From positions 1 to 53,794 of the forward strand of contig JAJXTU010000003.1 in assembly GCA_021783475.1 (NCBI GenBank): DNA of 53,794 bases. Direction: 5' to 3'. The notes beneath the pieces were generated by a model. That model saw only the letters and a program-made list of their open reading frames with translations, was not told the origin of the DNA and did not search any database. Positions 19,369 to 29,400 of this stretch are shown in pieces. The stretch comes from a bacterium (lineage in GTDB: Bacteria; Thermodesulfobiota; Thermodesulfobiia; Thermodesulfobiales; Thermodesulfobiaceae). The translations under genes were made by a program, and so were the position numbers. Each line of letters opens with the position of its first letter. Within the stretch, counting starts at the first letter, position 1.

Positions 19369-19370
19369 AT

Positions 19371-20039
19371 CTACTCGAAAATCCTTTGCAATTCTTTAAT
19401 AAAATTATCTTCTATAGATTTTATTCTCCCATCGAGGAATCCAAAATCAGTCTTTATCATAAAATCTCCGCTTTTTACCATTGGATCGACTTCCACAGGT
19501 ATGTCAAAATCATTAAATTTATCTGCATCGTCCTTTGAAATTCTTAGCTTTATCTCGACATTTGGCGGAATTTCTTTCAAAAAAACTCCTATGCGCTCTT
19601 TCAAAGCATCAATGTTTTTTAAAGAGTTTGAATGCAAAATCTGCTTTATTGATTTTATTACAATGTTAAATGCCTCTTCCTCTAATCTTTTTTCGACTTC
19701 CAAAAGCAGTTTTCTTTTATCTTCATTTAATCTTTCTATGTTTTCTCTTAAAATTCTTGATCTTTCCTCTTCTTTTGCCTCTGAGTCTTCCCTTGCCTTT
19801 TCCAGTCCCTCCTTATATCCCAACTCAAAACCATCTTTTTTGGCCTCTTGTTTTAGCTTTTCTATCTCTAACATTGCCTGGTCTATTAGTTCCTGCTTAT
19901 TTACAGAATCTTCTTTTTTATCATCAACCTCTGGCAAAACACTGCAATCAGATCCTTCTATCTGTGCTTTTACTGGAACGATGAATCCTTCATCTACTAA
20001 ACAGACATTTTTCAAGATCTTAGAGCTTTTTATTTTCAT
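19371..20039 (-). CDS. fliH: Flagellar assembly protein FliH
   Basis: Charged coiled-coil followed by V-ATPase E-like C-terminus (DPMVKSGDFMIKTDFGFLDGRIKSIEDNF), immediately upstream of fliI. Confidence 0.88.
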   Translation of the reverse strand: MKIKSSKILKNVCLVDEGFIVPVKAQIEGSDCSVLPEVDDKKEDSVNKQELIDQAMLEIEKLKQEAKKDGFELGYKEGLEKAREDSEAKEEERSRILRENIERLNEDKRKLLLEVEKRLEEEAFNIVIKSIKQILHSNSLKNIDALKERIGVFLKEIPPNVEIKLRISKDDADKFNDFDIPVEVDPMVKSGDFMIKTDFGFLDGRIKSIEDNFIKELQRIFE

Positions 20040-20274
20040 CTTTTAACACTTTTAACAAGTTATCAATATCATTCTCTTTAAAAACAGAATCTTTCATTGA
20101 ATCCTTTATCTTATCAATCAGCTCACTTCTTAATACCTTGATGTCTTTTGCAGCATCTATGCCTATTTTTACCACATCTTTATCAATAGCTACTACTGTA
20201 ACAGTAATTTTATCCCCTATAATGAAGCTCTGACCAGTCTTTCTGCTAATAACTAACACTAATATCCCTTTCAT
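20020..20274 (-). CDS. csrA: Carbon storage regulator CsrA
   Basis: LVLVISRKTGQSFIIGDKITVTVVAIDKDVVKIGIDAAKDIKVLRSELIDKI. Confidence 0.95.
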   Translation of the reverse strand: MKGILVLVISRKTGQSFIIGDKITVTVVAIDKDVVKIGIDAAKDIKVLRSELIDKIKDSMKDSVFKENDIDNLLKVLKDENKKL

Positions 20275-21363
20275 AATCGATAATATTTCCCGATAAATCT
20301 GTAGAACCCACTATTACGATATCCAGCGCTCTGAGCAGGTCTATCTCCATATCCCTTTCAAGATATGTAACACTACCATCATCTGTCATCTTTGCAAAAA
20401 CCCTTACAATCGGTCTTAACGGATAAGATATGTTGACTGACTTTACCACGCCAATTAGATTATTGGAGAGGATTACCGATGTGCCAGATGGATAAATTAC
20501 TATCTTATTGGAAAAAACCTTTACAATATCCGGGTCAAAAAGCCTGCCAGATTGAGACATAATATATTCGTATACCTCACTTGGAAAGAGTGCCTTTCTG
20601 TAAGGCATATCGGAGGTCATACTCTCAAAAACGTCAACCACCGCAATAACCCTTGCAAGTTCAAATATCTCCTCGCCTTTGAGTCCCATAGGATAGCCGC
20701 TTGCATCAAATCTCTCGTGATGCTGCAGAACTGCCTTTCTAACTGATGAAGAAAATTTATTTTTTGCAAGGATAGAGTCTGCAAATTTAGGATGCTGCCT
20801 AATAATTTCTCTTTCTTCTGTTGTGAGCCTACCCTTTTTATTTCTAATATTTTCATCAATAAATGCATATCCAATGTCGTGTAAAAAGCAGCCTTTGCCA
20901 GTTCTCTCAGTTTGTTCTCACCATATCCCAGATTTATGCCCAAGACAGAACAAAACAGCATTGTTCTGGCAAGATGTCTAAAAAGATAGTCAGATGAGAC
21001 CATTAGATCGTCGATCACTATTGCAATATTCTTTTTGTTCAGTATTTCGTTCAATACAGTAACCGCAAGGTGCTGAATTTTTTGCGGATCCAGCTCATGA
21101 GATCTCTTTATCTTACCAAAAACTTCTCTTGAAGTTTTTATTATTTCAAGCTCTGTAGTTTGAGAGATCATCTCGAGTCGCTCAATGTCTTCAAAACCTG
21201 CTGCGTCAACGTATACATAGTTGAAGCCCAATTCTTTCAAGCGTCTTATGACTATAGCCTTCAGTGGTATATCTGCCCCGATAAGAACACGCCCAGCCCC
21301 ATCAATCACAGGATAGGCTAATATGTCGCCTTCCTTAAGGTTTTCAACCCTTGTTCTTATCAT
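20246..21363 (-). pseudogene. HD-GYP domain phosphodiesterase gene interrupted by a -1 frameshift (two overlapping ORFs)
   Basis: ORF 20617..21363 loses homology after LRELAKAAF; the -1 frame continues (F)LHDIGYAFIDENIRNKKGRL...QHHERFDASGYPMGLKGEEIFELARVIAVVDVFESM into ORF 20246..20689; shift maps to the T5 run (A5 on plus) at 20883-20887. Confidence 0.85.
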
Positions 21364-21531
21364 TAAAGTGAGCTCCCAATAATAATTTAGACAAAAGTTA
21401 TTTTTCGCCTATTAATGCTATTATACCACAAAGAAGCTTAACTTTTAGAACAAATTATTTTATCCAAGGCCGTATAATGCGTTCAGATTTGCGAGTTAAT
21501 GACCATAAAACAAACATTCGTTATATTTATT

Positions 21532-21885
21532 TTAAGTGTTTTGGTCCAATAAATTTTTCTTATTTTCTGGGACCAAGTTTGTTTGGAGGTATTCTCTCTT
21601 GGAGTCTTCATCGAATCTTAATTCCTTAAGATCTTGTTTTACTCTATCAATCTCTTTGTTTAATATGTCTATGTTTTCACCCTGAATCCTTTTTAACTCG
21701 TTTAGTACCTCGATAGACTCTGGTTTAAATTTACCAGATTTGGTCTTTATTTCATCCAATTCCCTGATTACCAAACTTTTTTCTTTTACCAGCTCATCGA
21801 CAGCGCTGATTTTTCTCTCTATCAATAGCTCTCTTTCCTGAAGAAGGAGCTTTTTAAACCTCTTAAGAAGCTTATCCTCGCTCAC
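21532..21885 (-). CDS. FlgN/FliT-like flagellar chaperone candidate
   Basis: Coiled-coil basic protein directly after fliS; likely GTG start at 21885 overlapping fliS stop (GTGA) rather than the longer ATG at 21924. Confidence 0.6.
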   Translation of the reverse strand: MSEDKLLKRFKKLLLQERELLIERKISAVDELVKEKSLVIRELDEIKTKSGKFKPESIEVLNELKRIQGENIDILNKEIDRVKQDLKELRFDEDSKREYLQTNLVPENKKNLLDQNT

Positions 21886-22268
21886 TTTACCAAAAGCCCC
21901 ATCTTTGAGAATGCCTCTTCCCATGTACTTCTGAGCGAAGAAACGAGATTAATAACGTTGTCTATCCTTTCAACAGAATTTTCTGCATTAGCGATTGTAA
22001 GCTCCTTGGTATAGTAGAAATATAGTGATGTAAGAGATCCCACAATATCTTTGTCCTGACTTTGATCGAGCATAGAAAGTAAGGTCAATATTATCATCTG
22101 AGATTTTGATATGCTCCTGCTCTTTATGAATAGATCTTTATTCTTTATCGCCTCTTTGGCGATCTTTAAATTTTTTATAATTGCCTCATACGACATAATT
22201 ATAATCTTCCAGGGTGGAGACGTCTCTAACTCATTTGTTTTATATACCTGTGTACCGTAAGGTGTCAT
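21882..22268 (-). CDS. fliS: Flagellar export chaperone FliS
   Basis: YGTQVYKTNELETSPPWKIIIMSYEAIIKNLKIAKEAI...LTLLSMLDQSQDKDIVGSLTSLYFYYTKELTIAN. Confidence 0.93.
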   Translation of the reverse strand: MTPYGTQVYKTNELETSPPWKIIIMSYEAIIKNLKIAKEAIKNKDLFIKSRSISKSQMIILTLLSMLDQSQDKDIVGSLTSLYFYYTKELTIANAENSVERIDNVINLVSSLRSTWEEAFSKMGLLVK

Positions 22269-22296
22269 CTTTTCCTCCCTAAGTTACTAATTATGA

Positions 22297-24093
22297 TTAA
22301 CCTGATGAACTTGATGAGCCTGAGGAGCTTGAAGTGCCACTCGATCCTGTAGCTGAGCTCAGGCCACCAGCAGAAGATAGACTACCTGAAAGTGAGCTTG
22401 AACCAGACATCGCTGACGTTTGATATCCCAACCACATATTCTGTAAATCAAGGCTGGCAAGAGTAGCCTCCATTTGGGCAAACTGTTGAAGATAGAGATT
22501 TCTTCTCTGTTGGACAAAAGAAGTTTGTTGATTTATCTGATTTTGCAACGCCGTATTGTTGTTTGTAAGGTTGGTAATCACAGAAGATACCTGTCCATAA
22601 GGCTGAGTGATTGGTGTCAGGGCATCTAATACATTCTGAAATATCCCCTTGTTCATAGTTACCTGAAAGCTGCCCGTAAAACCCGAGTTTACGTTTATGC
22701 CCAGCCCGTCAGCAGCCGTACCAGTTATGCCGTTTATTACGTTACCCTGCCCCGTTACGCTCTGACCATTTATGGTGGCAAGCACATTCCCGTTCGAATC
22801 CCAACCTGTAACATTAACAGTATATGTTCCACCTTTTGTTTGGGGTGCATAACCTATTACAGTTGCATTGGGGTTATTTGTAGTGCCCAACCCCATCATA
22901 GCGTTAGCCACTGCCTGTGGGTTAGAGCTAAATGCCTTGTCAAAGGTAGACGAGTTAAAACTAAGCTGACCCATAGTAGAAGGATCGGTAGAGATTGTAA
23001 TCCCCAGATCTGCTATTGACGCAGGATTTCCCTGTGATATGTTTCCAGTGGCGGCAGAAGACACAGCTCCTGTCAGCTGATTCATAAAATTGTTAAAACT
23101 TGGGTCTCCAAAGAGCACGCCTGCCGTCTGAGTAGTAGTGTTGTATGATGCATACTGGCTCTGAAAAGCTATTATGTTGTTATAGTCAGTGACAAAGTTG
23201 TTTATTAGCGTCTTTGCATTTGAGTCGCTATAGTTTACGTTCAAAGTGGACTGACCAGTCCCCACCAGATTTATCGAAAGGCCAGGCACAAGATTTGTAA
23301 CAGTATTTGAACTACTATCAATAGTCAGTGGATTCGTGGTTCCCAATTGCACCTGTGCATCCTGAGCAGTGGTAAGGGTAGTGCCCTGGGTATAGTCAGT
23401 AGAACTCGATGCTCCAGAGAAGCTCATAGCTGTTCCGCCATCGGTTACATTATCTGTGACGGTAAAACCATTTGCTACCCCTGTCTGGTTTGATGTCAGA
23501 GTTAAAAAGGTCCCGTTTGTATTGCTGATAATATTTGCTGTTACAGGAGAACCCGATGCGCTATTTATAGCGTCTGCCAACCCTTGCAGGGTGTTATTGG
23601 AAGAGGTGATATTTATCGTGAGAGGAGTAGAACCAGAGGCGCTTGGCGTAATGGTAAACGTCCCTTGACCGATAGTAGCGCTTGCTGACGAAAAGCTCTG
23701 AGACCTTGAGCTTTGAGCAGTAGCAAGCTGAGTGACGTTTAGAACGTATGAGCCAGGTTGCGTAGCACCCGATGAGGTTGCAGTAAGGACATTTGTATTT
23801 GAACTCGTAGTAGTGGCAGACAATACGTTATTCTGGTTCGCAAGAGAAGTTGCATCAGTCTGAAGCTGGGTAAAAAGACTCTCTAAACCGTTCCATGCCG
23901 AAATCTTATTCTGTAGAGTAGTCTGCTGGGACTGCAGTTGATTTAATGTCCCCTCATCCTGCTGAGTCATAGCGTTAACAAGAGCAGTTGTGTCAATTCC
24001 TGAAGCCAAACCAGTAATTGATGAACTACCCAAGCTCGTATTGCTCAAAATCGAGCTTACGTTTGAAGAAGATGTAGAATTCACTGTAGACAT
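22297..24093 (-). CDS. fliD: Flagellar hook-associated protein 2 (filament cap) FliD
   Basis: SSITGLASGIDTTALVNAMTQQDEGTLNQLQSQQTTLQNKISAWNGLESLFTQLQ; VLNVTQLATAQ; C-terminal QQTSFVQQRRNLYLQQFAQMEATLASLD. Confidence 0.96.
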   Translation of the reverse strand: MSTVNSTSSSNVSSILSNTSLGSSSITGLASGIDTTALVNAMTQQDEGTLNQLQSQQTTLQNKISAWNGLESLFTQLQTDATSLANQNNVLSATTTSSNTNVLTATSSGATQPGSYVLNVTQLATAQSSRSQSFSSASATIGQGTFTITPSASGSTPLTINITSSNNTLQGLADAINSASGSPVTANIISNTNGTFLTLTSNQTGVANGFTVTDNVTDGGTAMSFSGASSSTDYTQGTTLTTAQDAQVQLGTTNPLTIDSSSNTVTNLVPGLSINLVGTGQSTLNVNYSDSNAKTLINNFVTDYNNIIAFQSQYASYNTTTQTAGVLFGDPSFNNFMNQLTGAVSSAATGNISQGNPASIADLGITISTDPSTMGQLSFNSSTFDKAFSSNPQAVANAMMGLGTTNNPNATVIGYAPQTKGGTYTVNVTGWDSNGNVLATINGQSVTGQGNVINGITGTAADGLGINVNSGFTGSFQVTMNKGIFQNVLDALTPITQPYGQVSSVITNLTNNNTALQNQINQQTSFVQQRRNLYLQQFAQMEATLASLDLQNMWLGYQTSAMSGSSSLSGSLSSAGGLSSATGSSGTSSSSGSSSSSG

Positions 24094-24097
24094 CTCT

Positions 24098-24553
24098 TTA
24101 TACCTTCCTGTCCACTAAATTTCCCGTGCCATTTATAAAATTAGCAATCATATCAAGATATTTTGTAGGAGGAAATTCGCTGATGGTTTCATTTGTCTTA
24201 ATATTATATGTCCTAATATAATATACTCCCTTCATCTTTTCGAATGCCTCAAATTTGGTCCCTATATCTAAGTTGTCAGATAAGCTGTTAAGGCTCTCTA
24301 CTATCTTTTTTAGTGTATTTGAATTTATAGAGTTATCCGCCTTAGCATTTGAAGCTTTATTCACAGCCAGGTTACCAGGAGTCTGGCCAGCTCCAGTGGC
24401 TGGCAGATCAATAGAAATATTTTCTGGTGTCGTGTTTGAAGTATTATTGACAGCCACATTCTCTGTAGTCTGGTTGGATTGAAGCCTTGCCAATACAACC
24501 ATAGGTGTATTGTTGTTTGGCACAACCGCGCTAATTTGACTGTCAATTGCCAT
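24098..24553 (-). CDS. flaG: FlaG family protein
   Basis: C-terminus FEAFEKMKGVYYIRTYNIKTNETISEFPPTKYLDMIANFI; between flagellin and fliD. Confidence 0.88.
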   Translation of the reverse strand: MAIDSQISAVVPNNNTPMVVLARLQSNQTTENVAVNNTSNTTPENISIDLPATGAGQTPGNLAVNKASNAKADNSINSNTLKKIVESLNSLSDNLDIGTKFEAFEKMKGVYYIRTYNIKTNETISEFPPTKYLDMIANFINGTGNLVDRKV

Positions 24554-24582
24554 CTTAATTCCTCCCTAACTTATATTTAATT

Positions 24583-24626
24583 TTTGTATCTTTTATGTAA
24601 AAATTTATTTACATAAAAGATACAAA
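24583..24626 (-). repeat. Perfect 19-bp AT-rich inverted repeat (hairpin) in flaG leader
   Basis: TTTGTATCTTTTATGTAAA (24583-24601) / TTTACATAAAAGATACAAA (24608-24626), 6-nt loop. Confidence 0.9.
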
Positions 24627-24646
24627 GCCCGGGGTCTCCCCCGGGC
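24627..24646 (-). terminator. GC-rich hairpin after flagellin stop codon (terminator/attenuator candidate)
   Basis: GCCCGGGG TCTC CCCCGGGC, 8-bp stem; on the minus strand followed by TTTGTATCTTTT. Confidence 0.75.
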
Positions 24647-24652
24647 AAAATA

Positions 24653-26299
24653 TTATTGTAATAGTGTCAAAAGACTGGATGGGATCTGGTTTGCTTGTGA
24701 AAGCATTGCTATACCAGACTTCATCAATATTTGAAGCTGTGTAAAGGTAGTCATCTGAGAAGCCATATTTGTATCCTGGATTGCAGCATTGGATGCAGAG
24801 AGATTATTTTGTGCTACCGAAAGGGAGTTAACATTTGACTGTAATGTGTTTGTCTGGAATGCGCCAAGGCTGGACGCTATAACTGAGACCTCAGAGTTGG
24901 CAGCATCTAAGACCTGTATTGCGTTCTGTGCACCAGAAAGCGTTTGGACGTTTACCTGAGAGACGCTTTCTCCTAGACCTGCGCTAAACCCAAGTGCGTC
25001 AGGAGTGAGATTGTTTATTACCTGGCTCACAAGTTGACCCGCATTTGCGCCTATCTGGAAGGTAGCGCTGTTCTTAGATATGACGCCTACATTAACCGCT
25101 GCTGTATTGAGCATACCAACAGCAGTAGTCCAGTCTGGGTTGGCAGTGGATGCAAAAGAGGCAGATACTGCAGTATTAGCCACAACGGTTCCACTTGCAC
25201 CTGTGCCACTCGAAGACTGAGTTACTGCAAGGTTCGCATAAAAGCCATTGAAGTTATTTGTCGATGCTGTGTCTGCTATAACGAACTGACCGGATGTGCC
25301 GCTGCTATTTCCAGCAATATAGCTTGCTGTCAGAGTGTCAGTGGCACTGCCTGTACCTATACCAACATTAACAACAAGGTCCTTGCCTGCAGTCCCCGTT
25401 GCGCCCGTCATTGCAGCGCCACTCAAACCCATACCAGAAAGTTGAGAACTAACTGTCACAGGAGAAATAGAAAATCCAAATTGCGATCCGTACTGCACAC
25501 TTCCAAGATCCACTTTGTTGGTTGCAGTGTTTAAGGCTGCGAAAACTTGAGTAGTGCCACTAAACTGGTTTATTGCATTTACAATGTCGCTTAGTGCGGC
25601 AGAACCTGAAACCCCAGAAGCTATGTTAGCAGTAATAGCCTGCGTGTTTGTAATATTTCCAGCAGAATCAAGAGTGTTAATGGAGAATGCTACTGTACCG
25701 GCAGAAGAAGCAGAAGTCGTTGCTCCGCTAAAAGCACCTGCCATAAAAGCCTGCGAAGCCTGCTGAGTGATCTTCATAGTTATGTTACCGCTGTAGCTAA
25801 GGCTTGTAGCGCTTGCTGCTACTCCCATGCCAGTTATATCATTTGGCGTGGTAATCTGTGTATTAAAACCAAAATTGCCGTTTAATAGCTTCACGTTACC
25901 AAAAGCTGTAGTTGCAGCGATGTTTTTCAAAGACGCTATTGCTGAGTTAATCTGATACTGATCGGCCTGCCTTGAAGACGCATCGTTCACAGCTGTGTTT
26001 GATGCGCTAACCGCAAGGGTTCTCATTGACTGAATAAGGTTTGTAACCTCAGTCAGAGCGCCAGCAGCGGTCTGAATCATATTTATGCCGTCATTGGAAT
26101 TCTGGACTGCCTGACCCAAACCCTTAATCTGAGCCTGAAGCGTGTTCGAGATAGTTAACCCTGCTGGATCATCAGCTGCGCTGTTAATCCTTAGACCTGT
26201 AGAGAGCTTTTCAAGACTTGAGCTCATTGCATTGCTCGTCTGATTAAGATTGTAATTTGCCTGCATAGCAGAAACGTTCGTGTTAATATAAAGTGCCAT
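24653..26299 (-). CDS. fliC: Flagellin
   Basis: MALYINTNVSAMQANYNLNQTSNAMSSSLEKLSTGLRINSAADDPAGLTISNTLQAQIKGLGQAVQNSNDGINMIQTAAGAL; conserved C-terminal D0. Confidence 0.97.
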   Translation of the reverse strand: MALYINTNVSAMQANYNLNQTSNAMSSSLEKLSTGLRINSAADDPAGLTISNTLQAQIKGLGQAVQNSNDGINMIQTAAGALTEVTNLIQSMRTLAVSASNTAVNDASSRQADQYQINSAIASLKNIAATTAFGNVKLLNGNFGFNTQITTPNDITGMGVAASATSLSYSGNITMKITQQASQAFMAGAFSGATTSASSAGTVAFSINTLDSAGNITNTQAITANIASGVSGSAALSDIVNAINQFSGTTQVFAALNTATNKVDLGSVQYGSQFGFSISPVTVSSQLSGMGLSGAAMTGATGTAGKDLVVNVGIGTGSATDTLTASYIAGNSSGTSGQFVIADTASTNNFNGFYANLAVTQSSSGTGASGTVVANTAVSASFASTANPDWTTAVGMLNTAAVNVGVISKNSATFQIGANAGQLVSQVINNLTPDALGFSAGLGESVSQVNVQTLSGAQNAIQVLDAANSEVSVIASSLGAFQTNTLQSNVNSLSVAQNNLSASNAAIQDTNMASQMTTFTQLQILMKSGIAMLSQANQIPSSLLTLLQ

Positions 26300-26301
26300 T
26301 T

Positions 26302-26323
26302 TTTAAAACCTCCGTGTTTTAAA
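26302..26323 (-). promoter_or_regulatory. Candidate CsrA-binding hairpin overlapping flagellin Shine-Dalgarno
   Basis: Minus strand TTTAAAAC-ACGGAG-GTTTTAAA: 8-bp stem, hexaloop with GGA; includes ACACGGAGGT matching ACANGGANGT. Confidence 0.7.
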
Positions 26324-26411
26324 TTTTTTCTTCCCTGTTGTTACAAAAACCTCTCCTAAAATAGATATTAAAAAATTCGGCCTCCCTTCTAAATTTTAGA
26401 CTATACATATT

Positions 26412-26438
26412 ATATCGGAAAAAATTTAAAAATTTTTA
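26412..26438 (-). promoter_or_regulatory. Candidate sigma28 (FliA) promoter of flagellin
   Basis: Minus strand TAAA-N15-TCCGATAT versus consensus TAAA-N15-GCCGATAA. Confidence 0.65.
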
Positions 26439-29400
26439 ATATTCAAAATCGTTAAAAGAAGAATTTATCATAGAGTTAAAAAATATATCTGCATCGCTTA
26501 CTATATATTTATCATATTTGTTGAGAATCCTTGAAAGCTCCTTACTTACAGATTTTCTCTTAAATTCCGAAGAGTCTGATTTAAAGGGCTCTTCAAAGTA
26601 TGCCACAAGATCTGGCAAAATCACTGTTCTTCTTCCCAAATCTAAAGCCTTTAGCGCAAGCTCAAGCTGGGAAAATGGAGCATCCGAAACGCCATTTAAT
26701 CTAAGATAGAGATCTCTATTTATAGCAAAGATCTCTTGTATTGGGGATATAAAGTTATTAACTACTGCCCCTCTCTTAGTAAGTCCCCCTTCATCGATTT
26801 GAGAATAGTGCATAGCATAAGTAACGTTGTTCTTTGAGACTATAAGTCCCAGGCCCATAACCAGGTTATTCTGACTGTAGAGCGCCTTCAAAGAAGTTAT
26901 ACCTACCCCATCCTTTGAGAGATATGAGGTTAAGCCGGTGACAGCGTCCTTGTCAATTTTTCTGATCGAGCTCTTAAGGATTAGCATGTTTTCAGCTTTT
27001 GACCTCTTAGCAGCTTCATTTAATTCCTTAAAATTTAAAGCCCTTGTAACCTGAAAATCTTTTGAAAGATAATTTACGACTTCATCGCCCGCACTCTCTC
27101 CCACGATGAAAATCTCAGTTGTCTCTTCTTTCACTTTAGGATAAATCCTAAAATAGTCTTCTATAATTTCAATTCTATCATATTCAAATTCAATTCTTCT
27201 TAGGTGATCGATTAGTGCTACTCTTTCTTCATCAATGTTTCTGGATGAAGTAGACCTAACCAGATGCATCGGGATTCTAAAAGTTGTGGGATTCTTTTCA
27301 GAAATTCTAAGTAAAACTTCATAGTAAAAATCAGCAGATGGGCTCTGGAGTTTTTCTACTATATCATTTTCTATCTCTTGCAAATCTGACTCTAAAAGCT
27401 CGTCAAATAGGCTGTCTAGATCGGGCAGATCTGAAATTCTCTCCTCCAAGACCTGCATTAGAAGCTTCTTTTCGACTACAAAGGTTTTGCCAACATAGTT
27501 ATAGCTCTCTAAAAACTCGACTGAAAAGCCAGGCGTACAGACTGGCTCATTTTCAAGAATGTAGTCTACAGTGATTAATTGAGGAGAATATTTCTTTGCG
27601 ATACCGTAAACATAAGACAAAAACCACGGGTGAAATCGGGCATCTTTATCAGTAACGACAAAATATTCTTCTTTTGACGACCTTAAATTATCCAAAAAAC
27701 TTTGTGTATCAAGAAATTCTATTACTTGAAATACAGGAAACTGCTGCCAACTAAGTGTTTTGTGCAGATCTCGTAGATCGTCTTCTTCTCTTTTTAAGAC
27801 GCTGATGCCCAGAAAGTCTGTCTGAATGTCGTTACTAAAATACGGCGATAAGAATTTTTGGCCTCTCTCAAAGCTGCTCATCTCTAAAACCCTGTCTTTA
27901 TTTGTCAAGCCATATTTATATATTCTTGTATCCCACTGATTAGGAACATACCATTTTGAATGGATGTAGAAGTCTGGCAGGATCTCTACTCTTGAGAAAA
28001 GCTTCTTTTGATCGTCTTTCTCCATACCCACGCGATATGCATGAAGCTGTTGCGAAATGCTCTCTGAAAACGCATAGGTCACCTTACATTTTTTTGAAAC
28101 TCCTACCCAGAGGTTCTCTCTTTTTCTTAGAAGGGTTTCAATGAAGGCATACTCACAGTTTTCATAATCCCCAGTATCAACTCCATTTACCTTTTCAATA
28201 AAGCTTCTTTTGCCAACAAGGAACTTAAAGGGGAGAGCATTCATAACCTGAACAACACTGTCTACAAACACAGGAGACGACTCAGCAAGGAAATATCCAG
28301 GCGCTACAGGTCCCTTAAGAGAATCCATCTCCTTGAAAGCCATACCACAGGACAGGATCTTACCAGTCATATCCAGCAATGTTGGCGAAATAATATCTAA
28401 ATCGTTCTCCTCCAATTCCCTAATAAGGGTCTTAAATACATCGAAATCGGACTCACTTGGCAGGAAAATTGGAGTAACAATTGCAAAATGTTCCCCTTTT
28501 AAATTGTTCTCAATGAAAGAGTACACATTTTGTATCTTTTCTGGCATTTTTAAAATATTGAGCTCTGCGTTTAAGCCTTTCGTAAACTCTTCCAGGAGTT
28601 TTATCTCGTCTTCGATTAGAGACTCATCTACCGGGTAGTAAAAATAAAAGATGCTTAATACATCGTCTTTCTTAGGGATGTAATCTAGTTTTTGAAAAGT
28701 TTTCTTCGGATGCAGTATGTCTTCTTCGTCGATGCCGACAACATCTTTCAAGTATTTTTCTGCCTTTTCCTTAGACCAAATATGATTTTTAAGCACATCA
28801 TCTCTTGCATTTTTAGCAATATTTGCCCTGAGATCATCGTTCTCAATAAGCTCACATATTGCATCGAACCATTGATCTCTCCCCTTTGCAAGGATACCGC
28901 ATTTTCTGTCCTCGACTTCCAATTCATACGGATCCAGCCTGTCATAAACACCTGCAAGATTTGAACATCCATACTCATAATACTTTAGAGGGGATCTTGC
29001 TCTATTAAATGGATGTTCCAATATGGGCGCAACTGCAATTTGAAAGTTTGAGTACTGAAAGGGATAAACGTCAAACGGCAGCCAATGATGAAAGTTCTTC
29101 TTGTCATCTTTTACCTGTAAATTTATATATGTCTGGAGGTCTCCTCCAATGTGAACCTTGACGTTGTCGTATTTTAAGGCTATCTCTTTAAGCACATCTC
29201 CCACTATATCAAAGTCACCCACATGAGAAGAGGATCCAAACCAACATATATTTATATCTTCAACGCCCAATTGCTTGGCTGGTGTAATCTTCAAAAATAT
29301 ATCAGGATCAAGATTATTTGGGTTAACCACAATATTTTCATTAAAGTTTTTATAAAAGTCTCTCAAGAATTTTGTAGACACTACCACCTTGTCTACCGTC

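Noticed and set aside
19501-20046. 181-aa plus-strand ORF
   Set aside because: Antisense to fliH; Ser/Phe-rich composition typical of the reverse of Lys/Glu-rich coding sequence; no family resemblance.
24361-24546. 61-aa minus-strand ORF inside flaG
   Set aside because: Alternative frame of flaG; the flaG frame has SD, correct length and conserved C-terminus.
25034-25534. 166-aa plus-strand ORF, Cys/Ser/Thr-rich
   Set aside because: Antisense to the flagellin variable domain; composition artefact.
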